Origin: Mangrovibacter yixingensis
GTDB taxonomy: Bacteria; Pseudomonadota; Gammaproteobacteria; Enterobacterales; Enterobacteriaceae
DNA length: 45,000 bases
Direction of reading: 5' to 3'
Assembly (NCBI RefSeq): GCF_020523985.1
Contig: NZ_JAIVKM010000014.1
Location: forward strand, 1-45,000
This document shows positions 16,874-26,277 of this stretch, in pieces. How positions within the stretch are numbered: position 1 is the stretch's first letter; each line of letters begins with the position of its first letter. The position numbers and the translations under genes are program-made. The notes under the pieces are model-generated. The model worked only from the letters and a program-made list of their open reading frames with translations. It was not told the origin of the DNA and did not search any database.

Positions 16874-19009
16874 ATGACACCGCACGTGTTGAAAAGAGAT
16901 GGGTGCAAAGTACCTTTCAATTCAGAGCGCATTAAAGAAGCTATTCTTCGTGCCGCTAAAGCTGCAGGTGTCGATGACGCAGACTATTGCGCCACCGTCG
17001 CAGAAGTCGTCCGTGCACAAATGGAAGGCCGCAGTCAGGTCGATATCCATGAAATTCAAACTGCTGTTGAAAACCAGTTAATGGCCGGAAACCATAAACA
17101 ACTGGCGCGCGCTTACATTGAATATCGCCACGACCGTGACGTCGCCCGTGAAAAACGCGGCAAACTCAACCAGGAAATACGTGGTCTGGTAGAGCAAACC
17201 AATACGGCTATCCTCAATGAAAACGCCAACAAAGACAGCAAAGTTATCCCTACCCAGCGTGATTTGCTGGCTGGGATTGTTGCCAAGCATTACGCTAAGC
17301 AGTATTTGTTGCCTCGTGATATTGTCCTGGCCCATGAACGTGGTGAAATCCACTATCACGATCTGGATTACTCCCCTTTCTTCCCTATGTTTAACTGCAT
17401 GCTGATTGATTTAAAAGGCATGCTGACTCAGGGCTTTAAAATGGGTAACGCGGAAATTGAACCGCCGAAGTCCATTTCCACTGCGACTGCTGTTACTGCA
17501 CAAATAATCGCGCAGGTTGCCAGCCATATTTACGGCGGCACCACAATTAACCGTATCGATGAGATTCTGGCGCCATTCGTGACTGCCAGCTTCCAAAAAC
17601 ACCGCAAAACCGCCGATGAATGGCAGATCCCCGATGCCGAAGGGTATGCCCGCGCCCGTACTGAAAAAGAGTGCTATGACGCCTTCCAGTCTCTGGAGTA
17701 CGAAGTCAACACGCTGCATACCGCCAATGGCCAAACGCCTTTCGTCACCTTCGGTTTTGGTCTGGGCACTGGCTGGGAATCCCGCCTGATTCAGACGTCT
17801 ATTCTGCGTAACCGTATTGCCGGGCTGGGCAAAAACCGTAAAACGGCAGTATTCCCTAAACTGGTCTTCGCGATTCGTGATGGCCTGAACCACCGTGACG
17901 GCGACCCGAACTACGACATCAAGCAACTGGCTCTGGAATGCGCCAGTAAGCGTATGTATCCGGATATTCTGAACTACGATCAGGTAGTGAAAGTGACCGG
18001 CTCCTTTAAAACCCCAATGGGCTGCCGTAGCTTTCTTGGTGTTTATGAAGAAAACGGTGAACAAATTCACGACGGGCGTAATAACCTGGGGGTTATTAGC
18101 CTGAACCTGCCGCGAATTGCTCTGGAAGCCAAAGGGGATGAAGCCAAATTCTGGAAGCTGCTGGACAGCCGCCTTGAACTGTCGAAAAGAGCACTGATGA
18201 CACGTATTGCACGCCTGGAAGGTGTGAAGGCACGTGTCGCCCCAATTCTTTATATGGAAGGGGCTTGTGGTGTGCGTCTGAAAGCAGATGACGATGTCGC
18301 GCAAATCTTTAAAAATGGCCGTGCGTCAATTTCGCTTGGTTATATCGGCATCCATGAAACCATTAATGCGCTGTCCGGTAACCGCCATATTTATGACGAT
18401 GAAAAACTGCGCGCCATTGGCGTTGCCATTGTCGCCCGCCTGCGTAAAGCGGTGGACGAGTGGAAAGAAGAAACTGGCTATGGGTTCAGCCTGTACAGCA
18501 CGCCGAGTGAAAATTTGTGTGACCGTTTCTGCCGCCTGGATACCGCCGAATTTGGCGTGGTAGCGGGCGTTACGGATAAAGGCTACTACACCAACAGTTT
18601 CCACCTGGATGTAGAGAAAAAAGTTAACCCTTACGACAAAATCGACTTTGAGGCACCGTACCCGCCGCTGAGCAATGGGGGCTTTATCTGCTACGGTGAG
18701 TACCCGAACCTGCAACACAACCTCCGTGCGCTGGAAGATGTGTGGGATTACAGTTACCAGCATGTTCCGTATTACGGTACGAACACACCGATTGATGAAT
18801 GTTATGAGTGTGGTTTTACCGGTGAATTTGAGTGCACCAGTAAAGGCTTTGTCTGCCCGAAATGCGGTAACCACGATTCCTCACGGGTGTCTGTTATCCG
18901 CCGTGTCTGTGGCTACCTTGGCAGCCCGGATGCCCGCCCGTTTAACGCAGGAAAACAGGAAGAAGTGAAGCGCCGGGTGAAACACCTCAATAACGGCCAG
19001 TTGGGTTAA
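16874..19009 (+). CDS. nrdD: Anaerobic ribonucleoside-triphosphate reductase
   Basis: A 711-residue class III ribonucleotide reductase that makes deoxyribonucleotides under anoxia using a glycyl radical. The N-terminal ATP-cone (about residues 3-95) is the allosteric activity site. The C-terminal zinc site is seen in CYECG and CPKCG (about residues 643-666), and the radical loop RRVCGYLGSPD places the glycyl radical at Gly680. The length is within one residue of the E. coli enzyme. GGAGAG precedes the ATG. Two bases separate it from nrdG. FNR and paired NrdR sites upstream indicate oxygen and nucleotide control. Confidence 0.98.
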   Translation: MTPHVLKRDGCKVPFNSERIKEAILRAAKAAGVDDADYCATVAEVVRAQMEGRSQVDIHEIQTAVENQLMAGNHKQLARAYIEYRHDRDVAREKRGKLNQEIRGLVEQTNTAILNENANKDSKVIPTQRDLLAGIVAKHYAKQYLLPRDIVLAHERGEIHYHDLDYSPFFPMFNCMLIDLKGMLTQGFKMGNAEIEPPKSISTATAVTAQIIAQVASHIYGGTTINRIDEILAPFVTASFQKHRKTADEWQIPDAEGYARARTEKECYDAFQSLEYEVNTLHTANGQTPFVTFGFGLGTGWESRLIQTSILRNRIAGLGKNRKTAVFPKLVFAIRDGLNHRDGDPNYDIKQLALECASKRMYPDILNYDQVVKVTGSFKTPMGCRSFLGVYEENGEQIHDGRNNLGVISLNLPRIALEAKGDEAKFWKLLDSRLELSKRALMTRIARLEGVKARVAPILYMEGACGVRLKADDDVAQIFKNGRASISLGYIGIHETINALSGNRHIYDDEKLRAIGVAIVARLRKAVDEWKEETGYGFSLYSTPSENLCDRFCRLDTAEFGVVAGVTDKGYYTNSFHLDVEKKVNPYDKIDFEAPYPPLSNGGFICYGEYPNLQHNLRALEDVWDYSYQHVPYYGTNTPIDECYECGFTGEFECTSKGFVCPKCGNHDSSRVSVIRRVCGYLGSPDARPFNAGKQEEVKRRVKHLNNGQLG

Positions 19010-19011
19010 TT

Positions 19012-19476
19012 ATGAATTACCACCAATATTACCCGGTGGATGTGGTGAATGGCCCTGGCACCCGGTGTACGTTGTTTGTCGCCGGTTGTGCCCACGAATG
19101 CCCCGGTTGCTATAACAAAAGTACCTGGCGGGTAAATTCCGGGGTGCCGTTCACCCAGGAAATGGAAGACAGGATAATTGCCGACTTACAAGACACACGG
19201 GTGAAACGCCAGGGCCTGTCACTTTCCGGTGGTGACCCGCTTCACCCGGCCAATGTTTCTGCTGTGTTGCGGCTGGTGCGGCGCATTTGCCGTGAATGCC
19301 CTGGCAAAGACATCTGGGTCTGGACGGGTTACCTGTTGAGCGAGCTGGACGAAGCTCAGCAGGAAGTTGTGGCGCTGATTAATGTGCTGGTTGATGGCAA
19401 GTACATGCAAGATTTACGCGACCCGGCGCTAATCTGGCGCGGCAGCAGCAACCAGGTTATCCACCACCTGCGTTGA
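19012..19476 (+). CDS. nrdG: Anaerobic ribonucleotide reductase activating protein
   Basis: A 154-residue radical-SAM enzyme that generates the glycyl radical in NrdD. The [4Fe-4S] cluster motif is Cys26, Cys30 and Cys33 in GCAHECPGC, and the SAM-binding segment SLSGGDPLHP follows near residue 70. It starts two bases after nrdD, so translation is probably coupled. It is the last gene of the operon and is followed by a strong terminator. Confidence 0.97.
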   Translation: MNYHQYYPVDVVNGPGTRCTLFVAGCAHECPGCYNKSTWRVNSGVPFTQEMEDRIIADLQDTRVKRQGLSLSGGDPLHPANVSAVLRLVRRICRECPGKDIWVWTGYLLSELDEAQQEVVALINVLVDGKYMQDLRDPALIWRGSSNQVIHHLR

Positions 19477-19483
19477 AGGCTTA

Positions 19484-19527
19484 AAACAAAACAGCCCCAC
19501 GGCATAGAGCGCGGGGCTGTTTTGTTT
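19484..19527. terminator. Bidirectional terminator after nrdG
   Basis: A 14-bp stem (AACAAAACAGCCCC / GGGGCTGTTTTGTT) with a 14-base loop lies between nrdG (+) and the regulator gene ending at 19624 (-). The A/T-rich arms give T runs on both strands. Confidence 0.8.
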
Positions 19528-19623
19528 GGTTATGATTTCTGGCTACACTTTCGGGTTCAGTTTTTGGGTTCAGTTTTCCAGAAAATAACCTGCTTCCCAC
19601 GCCTTGCCTTTGTTCTGAATACA

Positions 19624-21540
19624 CTAGTTTTGAGGGGTATTCAGGCAAGAAACAGCCATGGCTTTAAATTCCTCGAAATCCCGGCAGTCTTTCAGTAATG
19701 GCATACGCTGCTCACGCAAAAACGTCACAAACAAGTCGTAAATCGCCATTGCTTCTTCATATTCTTCTTTGCTGATCGCCAGCAGAAAAATCACTTTTGC
19801 CGTTTCATCGCCCCACGTAATACCTTGCGGAGCCAGTACGGTGTACACCACCGTTTTGTGTGCCAGCAAACCCAACGAGTGCGGTAACGCAATGCCATCG
19901 CCCAGCATGGTGCTGACAATAGCTTCACGCTCTGTCACAGAGGGCAGGAAATCCGGCCCGACAACGCCTTCATTTTCCAGTTGCTGGCACAGGCTGGTGA
20001 ACAGGGTTTGTTGGCTTATAGGCTTGTCAATAATGCGAAAATGGCGCGCATCAAAAAACCGCTCCAGCATCCATGGCCGGGTGCGATCCACCAGAACCAG
20101 TTTGCCTATCTGTTCTACCTGGTAATCTGAAGGGAATGGAGACATCGTCGCAACGGGTTTGTCTTTTTCCGTTAGCCGTGCAGTGCTAATCACAAAATCT
20201 TCAGCAACGGTGCTCAGTTGCTCGTAATCCCTGAGCGAGATAATGCGTGTCACCTCAATTTGTGGATATTTACGCACTAACTGGGCCTGAATCATACGCA
20301 CAGTGGAATTACCGGTATCACACACCAGCAGCACCTGTGGGTTACGTTGCCAGCCAATATCGTAGTGGCGCTCCAGCCCGACACCAATATGCAATACCAA
20401 AAAACCCACTTCATTTTCGCTAATGGTGTATGGCGTATGTTTTCCCCAACTGGCAACCGCTGCTAGTGTCATGTCCCATGCCAGCGGGTAATGCTGTTTG
20501 ATATTTTGCAGCAATGGGTTGGGGATATGGATTTGGTAACGGACCCGGGTAATCATGGTTTTGATATGAGTGAGCAAATCGGCATGCAGTTGCTGGTCGC
20601 TGGTCAAATCGTAATTATAGTGGCTGTTGATATAACGCAGAATGTAGCTGACCAACGCTTCGTCATCATCGGCACTGATAGCGCATGGGTCAGCATCCAG
20701 AATACGACGTGCGGCGAAATGCACTTGCAACCAGTTCTCTTCTGCATCTGACAGCGCTTTGCCGCTCAGGTGATGCAACAAGTGGCTCATGGTACTGGCC
20801 GCCTGGCGCACGGGTTCATCTACGTTCTCGGCGTGAAAACTGGCAATGGGGTAACCTTCACTAATACGCCGTACCGCCACTGCGCAATAAAACCTGAGAA
20901 AATCCACACTTTCATCTGTCATGCGGATGGCAAACTGCTCAAGGCAGTTTTGCAAAGTCGGTTCCAGTGCCGCCAGCACACCTGAATTCAGTGCTTCTTC
21001 TTGTATTAGTGGGCTGTCACTGTCCTGCTGGCTGATTTGCCACAGTAAGTCAGTCAGGCACGCCCGCACAGCGGTTTCATCGCCGAACAGTTTCATGCCA
21101 TGCCGGGGCCTTGCTTCAATTGACAAATTATAACGGGCCAGCACATCGCGCACTTCCGCCATATCGCCTTGTAACGTTGCCCGGCTGATAAACCACTCAT
21201 CGGCCAGGTCTTCAAGTTTGAGGGAGAACGCCGAAGTTAAAAACCGTACCAGCAAGTAGTTAACCCGTTCAGCGCTGGTGCGGGGAACGCGTAATGGTGC
21301 CTGGTGCTGGTTTTGTAACGCACCAAAACGGTCTGGGTCGTCAACCCGTAACTGGTAGCCGGTTCCACGGCTCAAAATAAATTGCGCACCATGGCAGGCC
21401 AGCAACATATTCAATGCTGTAATATCCGCTCTGACTGTGCGAGTGGAGACAGCCAGGCGGCGAGCCAACTCATCCTGAGGTAGCGTTTCGTTTTCCAGCA
21501 AACAAAACAATTGCGCCAGCCGTTGGTTGGGAAATCGCAC
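19624..21540 (-). CDS. PTS-controlled transcriptional activator with HTH, PRD, EIIB and EIIA domains
   Basis: About 638 residues, usually labelled BglG family, but built like the DNA-binding MtlR/LicR/ManR regulators. The order is HTH_11 (RLAVSTRTVRADI, about residues 25-50), a second Mga-like HTH (about 95-155), PRD1 and PRD2 (about 190-390), an EIIB-like domain with Cys407 (LLVCDTGNST), and a mannitol-type EIIA domain with His554 (ALPHSLG). PRD2 keeps its histidines (LLTHIK, VLHIG). In PRD1 the second is present (QVHFAA) but the usual first position reads FYCAV. There is no RNA-binding CAT domain. I prefer the GTG at 21540, with AGAGGA upstream, to the GTG at 21567. It is the last gene of the operon, 56 bases after the aldolase, and probably activates it according to PTS state. 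Confidence 0.8.
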   Translation of the reverse strand: MRFPNQRLAQLFCLLENETLPQDELARRLAVSTRTVRADITALNMLLACHGAQFILSRGTGYQLRVDDPDRFGALQNQHQAPLRVPRTSAERVNYLLVRFLTSAFSLKLEDLADEWFISRATLQGDMAEVRDVLARYNLSIEARPRHGMKLFGDETAVRACLTDLLWQISQQDSDSPLIQEEALNSGVLAALEPTLQNCLEQFAIRMTDESVDFLRFYCAVAVRRISEGYPIASFHAENVDEPVRQAASTMSHLLHHLSGKALSDAEENWLQVHFAARRILDADPCAISADDDEALVSYILRYINSHYNYDLTSDQQLHADLLTHIKTMITRVRYQIHIPNPLLQNIKQHYPLAWDMTLAAVASWGKHTPYTISENEVGFLVLHIGVGLERHYDIGWQRNPQVLLVCDTGNSTVRMIQAQLVRKYPQIEVTRIISLRDYEQLSTVAEDFVISTARLTEKDKPVATMSPFPSDYQVEQIGKLVLVDRTRPWMLERFFDARHFRIIDKPISQQTLFTSLCQQLENEGVVGPDFLPSVTEREAIVSTMLGDGIALPHSLGLLAHKTVVYTVLAPQGITWGDETAKVIFLLAISKEEYEEAMAIYDLFVTFLREQRMPLLKDCRDFEEFKAMAVSCLNTPQN

Positions 21541-21596
21541 GTCTGTGTCCTCTGGTGACACGGGCACCCCAGTGCGCCCGTGTGTCTGAATAAGGG

Positions 21597-22337
21597 TTAC
21601 CCCAGATATTTTTTAACACTGTTGAGCAGGGTACGCACATCCTCTGGGCGAGTTTGCCCGGTGTTTTTCTCAATAATGGAACTGTACACGTGCGGAATAA
21701 TGCGTTTAACACCGGCTTGCAGGGCAATATCGAGGATGGCCTCAAAATTGTCCAGGTCTATCCCCCCAGTAGGCTCCAGCCAGAAATCCTGGCGTGCGCA
21801 TGCCTGTGCAACCGCAATGTATTCATCACGGCAGGCTAACCCGCCCATAGGGAAATATTTCACCGAACTGCCGCCCATATCTTTTAACAACGCAATAGCA
21901 GTATCAATGGGGACAATGCCGTCCGGTGCTTTGCTGCTAAGCGGCCCGGTGGAGATTTTGACCAGCCCTGGTGTCCCGGTAGGGGAAATCAGGCCATTTA
22001 CCACGGTGTCGCTTTGCCCTAATAAAGCTCTGCTGGTAGCAACCCCGGTGAACACCTGGTTAACGTGCTGTGGCTGTATCTGGCGGGAGATTTCGCTCAC
22101 CATGGCCGACTGCCCAGGGGAACCGGCACCCAGCCCCACCGAAATCGCGTTGTTGATAAGTGATGCATATTCGCGCATGTCTGCCACGGCGTGTTCTGTA
22201 TCCGGGTAATTTTTGGATAGCACCCCCACCAGTACATAACCTTCTGCGGCTTCATAGATATCCACCGCATTTTGGTGGGAACCCGCCAGAACATTCAGGC
22301 ACACGCGGTCCTGGTAAAAACGTGGGCTCAGGCTCAT
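21597..22337 (-). CDS. dgaF: KDGP aldolase family protein (DgaF type)
   Basis: A 246-residue protein of the DgaF family. In the Salmonella D-glucosaminate pathway DgaF splits 2-keto-3-deoxy-6-phosphogluconate to pyruvate and glyceraldehyde-3-phosphate. Lys160 in SSVKYFPMGG is the likely Schiff-base lysine of a class I aldolase, and GGIDLDNF near the C-terminus fits a phosphate-binding loop of a TIM barrel. Its start overlaps the stop of the preceding ammonia-lyase gene by four bases (ATGA), indicating coupled translation. The function follows from family and neighbour. The true substrate in this operon could be a related 2-keto-3-deoxy acid phosphate. Confidence 0.85.
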   Translation of the reverse strand: MSLSPRFYQDRVCLNVLAGSHQNAVDIYEAAEGYVLVGVLSKNYPDTEHAVADMREYASLINNAISVGLGAGSPGQSAMVSEISRQIQPQHVNQVFTGVATSRALLGQSDTVVNGLISPTGTPGLVKISTGPLSSKAPDGIVPIDTAIALLKDMGGSSVKYFPMGGLACRDEYIAVAQACARQDFWLEPTGGIDLDNFEAILDIALQAGVKRIIPHVYSSIIEKNTGQTRPEDVRTLLNSVKKYLG

Positions 22338-23452
22338 GCTGTTGTCTCCTTTTTTAGTACAGCGCGAATGCTGTGGTAAATCGTCATTAATTGTTGGGCA
22401 TCAACACTGCGGACATCGGCTTCTACAATGCCGCTATTGGCTTTATAACCACGGAAATAAATGGCGTATTCACCTTGTTTGAGTTGTTCCAGTAACTGGC
22501 CGGTGGGCAGGCCGGTGACTGCTTCATCAAAGGTCATTTCTGCCCGGGCGATATCCCGTCCAGCCGCATCCCACACCACTCGCGCCTGCACGCCCTCCAG
22601 TTGGTTAAGCGCCTCAATAAAAGGGGACATCTTCGCCACCATTTGCTGTCCTGTTTCGTGCTGTGCATGCAGGTATTGTTCAATTGCACAGGCAAGCCCC
22701 AGAATGCCTTCCTTGCCCACTTTCATGGCACGGCCAATACCTGCTGACTGGCGCTGTACCCAACCCACCCAAGGTTGCCGGCCAACCACCAGGCCACTGG
22801 TTGGCCCTTCAAGGGCTTTAGCACCGCTGTAAATCACCAGGTCTGCTCCGGCCTGGTAGTAGCAACGCAAGTCTTCTTCTGCTGCGGCATCCACAATCAG
22901 CGGTAATTGATGTTCACGAGCAACCTGAGCGGCTTCGCTAACCGTGAGCATGCTTTTCTGCACACAGTGATGAGATTTGATATACAGCACCGCAGCAGTT
23001 TGCGGTGTGATGGCAGCAGCAAGTTGCCTGGCGCTGCATTCGTTGGCATAACCCGCTTCCACCAGCTTGCCGCCCCCGAGGGCCACCATAGCGCCAACCG
23101 GTGCGCCAAAGTTCACGTTGTGGCCTTTTGGCAACACGATTTCATTATGGGTGAGTGGTGTTTCATGCAGGTGGGTTAACAGCCAGTCGTCATCTTTGAC
23201 CAATACGGCCGCCACACTTTGCGCAATCCCTGCCGATGCACAGGACACAATAGTTGCCGCTTCGGTTTCAAGCAGCCGGGCAATGTACTGCCCGGTTTTT
23301 TCCACCAGGTCATGCATTTCAAAGTAGTGCTGCATCCCCTGCGTGACCGCTTCCACCACCGCGCCGGATGGTGTGGACACACCCAAAATAGTCATGCGGC
23401 CAGAAGCATTAATGACCGGTTTAACCTGATATTTTTCATATACTGAAGACAT
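22334..23452 (-). CDS. dgaE: DgaE family PLP-dependent ammonia-lyase
   Basis: A 372-residue PLP enzyme of the SelA-like fold. DgaE acts on D-glucosaminate-6-phosphate, removing ammonia and water to give 2-keto-3-deoxy-6-phosphogluconate, the substrate of DgaF. The PLP lysine is Lys212 in YSGAKALEGPTSG, with the preceding IVDAAAEEDL segment in the aspartate position of the fold. The ATG at 23452 has an AAGG-rich site upstream, overlaps the amidohydrolase gene by 17 bases and overlaps dgaF by four. Pairing with dgaF fixes the type of chemistry. The pairing with an amidohydrolase suggests that its substrate is released by deacylation. Confidence 0.87.
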   Translation of the reverse strand: MSSVYEKYQVKPVINASGRMTILGVSTPSGAVVEAVTQGMQHYFEMHDLVEKTGQYIARLLETEAATIVSCASAGIAQSVAAVLVKDDDWLLTHLHETPLTHNEIVLPKGHNVNFGAPVGAMVALGGGKLVEAGYANECSARQLAAAITPQTAAVLYIKSHHCVQKSMLTVSEAAQVAREHQLPLIVDAAAEEDLRCYYQAGADLVIYSGAKALEGPTSGLVVGRQPWVGWVQRQSAGIGRAMKVGKEGILGLACAIEQYLHAQHETGQQMVAKMSPFIEALNQLEGVQARVVWDAAGRDIARAEMTFDEAVTGLPTGQLLEQLKQGEYAIYFRGYKANSGIVEADVRSVDAQQLMTIYHSIRAVLKKETTA

Positions 23453-24569
23453 GCTCGGCCTTCCCTTGTTCTGTCAAAAACCATGTTCCTGCCCGCATTG
23501 CAGCCAGTGGAATAATGCATTCTGATGCCGCTAATACGTTTTGTTCGCTATCGGTAAGTTGCCCCTGGTATGGGCGCACATCGAATAGAGTGAAATCGGC
23601 GTCCAGCCCGGGTGCTATGCGGCCCTTACGCACAAGGCGCAGCCCTTCTGCCGCATGTTGCGTAACACAGGCCACCACTTGCTCCAGTGTCATGCCAAGT
23701 GCAAGAAACTTCGCCATCACCAACGCCAGGCTTTTGACTGGCCCATCGATACGGTTACGGCAATAGATGTCGGAACTGATGGTGTGCGGTAACAACCCCA
23801 TGCTGATTGCTTTTTCAGCCACGGCAAAACTGAAGCTCGCAGTGCCGTGCCCGACATCAAAGCGGACACCCCGTTTTAACGCCTGCCGTACTGCGCCGCG
23901 CAGTTCACCAGAAGGGGAAAAAATACGATTTGGTTTGCCGTTAAAGCAGTGGGTCAGAATATCGCCCGAAGATAACAGCTTGGCTATCTCATCCAGGCCT
24001 GGTGGCGTATTGCCTACATGCACCATCAGAGGCAGGTTGCCATTTTCCTGCTGAATCACTTTTGCCCGTTGCAAGGGTGCAATGCCATTTTCGCCCACCA
24101 CACTGCTGCTCATGCGGGCTTTCAGCCCGACGATAAAATCCGGGTGGCGAGCTACCGCCAGGCTAACTGCACTGGCATCAATTTTTGCCATATCCGCCAG
24201 TTCATTCTGGGTAACCAGCCCCTGGCGGGCGATATTGAGCAGGGCATAAACCTCAGTGACTGCCTCACGGGTCAGTTGCCAAAAGTCATCGATGTCATCG
24301 GCCCCGGTGCTGCCAGCATCCACAACGGTTGTGACGCCCGTGGCAACCCCCACGCTGTCGGGTTCATCGTGGTAGATAGGGGATTTGGGGTAACAGTGCA
24401 CATGGCTGTCTATCCACCCGGCACTGAGGAAAAAGCGCCCGCCCAGGGTTATTTCTTGCCGGGCTGAGGCATCTATCTTACCGACTTGTGCAATCACCCC
24501 TTGGTTGATTGCGATATCGGTAATGCTACCGTCGACCAGGCGAACCCTGCGCAGGATCATATCGAACAT
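23436..24569 (-). CDS. Amidohydrolase/deacetylase family metallohydrolase
   Basis: A 377-residue enzyme of the amidohydrolase superfamily with a complete two-metal site. His56 and His58 are in DSHVHCY, Lys150 (GLKARM) is the probable carbamylated bridge, and His184, His207 and Asp267 complete the set. It belongs to the group annotated as amidohydrolase/deacetylase or dihydroorotase-like. The known context next to DgaE/DgaF proteins suggests hydrolysis of an N-acyl or cyclic amide before ammonia elimination. The ATG follows AAGGAG. It lies 45 bases after the DUF4310 gene. The substrate is not known; a dihydroorotase role is unlikely because of the operon context. Confidence 0.82.
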   Translation of the reverse strand: MFDMILRRVRLVDGSITDIAINQGVIAQVGKIDASARQEITLGGRFFLSAGWIDSHVHCYPKSPIYHDEPDSVGVATGVTTVVDAGSTGADDIDDFWQLTREAVTEVYALLNIARQGLVTQNELADMAKIDASAVSLAVARHPDFIVGLKARMSSSVVGENGIAPLQRAKVIQQENGNLPLMVHVGNTPPGLDEIAKLLSSGDILTHCFNGKPNRIFSPSGELRGAVRQALKRGVRFDVGHGTASFSFAVAEKAISMGLLPHTISSDIYCRNRIDGPVKSLALVMAKFLALGMTLEQVVACVTQHAAEGLRLVRKGRIAPGLDADFTLFDVRPYQGQLTDSEQNVLAASECIIPLAAMRAGTWFLTEQGKAEHVFSI

Positions 24570-24614
24570 AACGGCTCCTTACGCCAGCAGGCAATGCGCC
24601 CACTGGCGTGGTAT

Positions 24615-25259
24615 TTAGCTGATTGCGATGGGGAAAATCGCCCCAAGCACCATGGCACCCAAAATAGCGCCACCCGTAATAGGTTTCTGCCACAGGTAGA
24701 ACAGCAGTGCGCCAACCAGCGCACCGAGGCCAATTGGAATGGAGGCGCTAATGGCACTCAGAATGATAAGAGGGCCAAGAAAACGGCCAGAGGCATTCCC
24801 GGCACCCATCATGACATCGGCCCCATAAGTGGAATCGCTCTGGTTAATGGTGAACTTGCGCGCCAGAATAATGATGTAGCCAATCGCCAGGCCAAGCACT
24901 AACCCTGTAGCCAGTGAGGCGGCAAAGTTCGCGACCGGGAACACAATGCCTGCACCAAGCAATAAAGCCGGGACACCTAACCCAACACCTGTTTGAATGG
25001 CCCCGCCAATATCCAAAATACCAACCAGTGAGCCTTCAATAATGCGGGCAAACAGGAAACTGGCACCAAATGCGGCTACCGCTCCGTAAACCCCGGTATC
25101 CATACCTGAACGCAACATAGACACAAACGCCACTTCATTGAATGCGCCAATGCCATACAGGTAATACATGTGTGTACCCGCAAAGACACCCGCAGATAAC
25201 AGGCCAACAAAAATAGGGAATGACCAGTCTGCGTACCAAAAACCTTTGTTCTCTTCCAT
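24615..25259 (-). CDS. DUF4310 family integral membrane protein
   Basis: A 214-residue membrane protein of a family without assigned function. About six to seven hydrophobic glycine-rich segments can be traced, for example at residues 14-34, 50-75, 88-135 and 160-212. The start ATG has AAAG rather than a strong ribosome-binding site. It lies 11 bases after the DUF4311 gene. DUF4310, DUF4311, DUF4312 and SFCGS proteins are known to occur together, and this set is complete here. A role as one half of a two-part membrane channel or transporter is an inference from topology and context. Confidence 0.75.
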   Translation of the reverse strand: MEENKGFWYADWSFPIFVGLLSAGVFAGTHMYYLYGIGAFNEVAFVSMLRSGMDTGVYGAVAAFGASFLFARIIEGSLVGILDIGGAIQTGVGLGVPALLLGAGIVFPVANFAASLATGLVLGLAIGYIIILARKFTINQSDSTYGADVMMGAGNASGRFLGPLIILSAISASIPIGLGALVGALLFYLWQKPITGGAILGAMVLGAIFPIAIS

Positions 25260-25270
25260 TTGCTTTCCCC

Positions 25271-26047
25271 TTATTTACCGCTCAGCGAGTTATGCAGCAG
25301 TTCAAGCCAGTTCGGTGCGCCAAGGCGGAACGACTCAAGGAATTTCAGATCAAATCCGCGGAAGAAGGCACTTAATACAAACAGTGTGATAATCGCCGTC
25401 ATCATGATTTTGGTGACTTTGTTCCACCCACTTTCTTCCACACCTTTTCCAACAAGGATGCCCAGCACCAGGCCTGGAACCGCATTCCCCATAATCATTT
25501 GTGCCAGGCCGCCGAAAATGGTGGCCCATAAGCCAGAGCGTTTCCCGGCATCAATTGCCGCCAGCCAGAAAATAACGGGCATAACGGTGTTAACCAGAAG
25601 ATTCGCTGCGGGCACCAACACTTTGACCGCCGTTACCTGCAAAGCGGCGGGTACGGCAGAGGCGGTAGAGTTCAGAAAGGCAACCACCACCATGCCAATC
25701 AGGCCACAGGCAATCGCCATTTTTTTAGGGTTGTGCAGGGTTTGGGTAACATCCCGGTTTTTTATCATGAGCGCAGCAACACCCCAGTTAGGGATGATGC
25801 GGTGGTCAACATCCTGGGTGAATGACCCGGCAGCAACCGATGAGGCCCATGCGTTAAAGAAAAACCCAAGGCCAAAGGAGAAGTGTGATGCCGGGTCGCC
25901 TTCACAGGCATTCAATTCACCCAGCGTGCGAAATGCGCCCATACCTTGAGTCACTGGCGCATGAAACATTCGTGCGGCACCGGCCCCAACACCGACACCA
26001 ACCAACCCACCAATAATGAGCGATTTTATTAATATGATGAAAAACAT
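25271..26047 (-). CDS. DUF4311 family integral membrane protein
   Basis: A 258-residue membrane protein of unknown function. The N-terminus IIGGLVGVGVGAGAARMFHAP is a glycine-rich transmembrane segment, and five or six further hydrophobic segments follow (about residues 95-115, 125-150, 155-195 and 210-230). A conserved-looking polar segment, residues 40-60, includes ELNACEGDPASHF. I chose the ATG at 26047 with AGGACG upstream; an in-frame ATG 10 codons earlier lacks a site. It is followed closely by the DUF4310 gene and preceded by an unusual 240-base gap. It is probably the partner of DUF4310 in a membrane complex. Confidence 0.75.
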   Translation of the reverse strand: MFFIILIKSLIIGGLVGVGVGAGAARMFHAPVTQGMGAFRTLGELNACEGDPASHFSFGLGFFFNAWASSVAAGSFTQDVDHRIIPNWGVAALMIKNRDVTQTLHNPKKMAIACGLIGMVVVAFLNSTASAVPAALQVTAVKVLVPAANLLVNTVMPVIFWLAAIDAGKRSGLWATIFGGLAQMIMGNAVPGLVLGILVGKGVEESGWNKVTKIMMTAIITLFVLSAFFRGFDLKFLESFRLGAPNWLELLHNSLSGK

Positions 26048-26259
26048 ACGTCCTGCCCTTTTTGTTTTTATACACAAGACCTTTCAGGATGCGTAACTGC
26101 ACAGAAATACCGATGCGCAGGTGCAACCAACAAGAACAACGCCTGAAGGATGCCGTGCATAGATACCGTTTAGCCCCTGATTGCTGGCGTGCTGACAGCC
26201 CGTACTCCACTGAGCACTGGCAACTATCCGCGCGGGTACTGCGTTACCCTCGGCCTGCA

Positions 26260-26277
26260 ACCCGAATACCTTCGGGT
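26260..26277 (-). promoter_or_regulatory. Hairpin in the gap between the DUF4312 and DUF4311 genes
   Basis: A 7-bp perfect stem (ACCCGAA / TTCGGGT) with a 4-base loop lies 11 bases downstream of the DUF4312 stop. No T run follows. The rest of the 26048-26287 gap holds no recognisable gene. The hairpin may stabilise the upstream message or separate soluble and membrane parts of the operon. Confidence 0.45.

Noticed and set aside
17411-18304. Minus-strand ORF (297 codons) inside nrdD
   Set aside because: It is antisense to a conserved part of nrdD and its product resembles no family.
23436-24569. Dihydroorotase for pyrimidine synthesis
   Set aside because: The metal site fits the superfamily, but the gene is embedded between DUF4310 and dgaE in a catabolic operon, so a pyrimidine role is unlikely.
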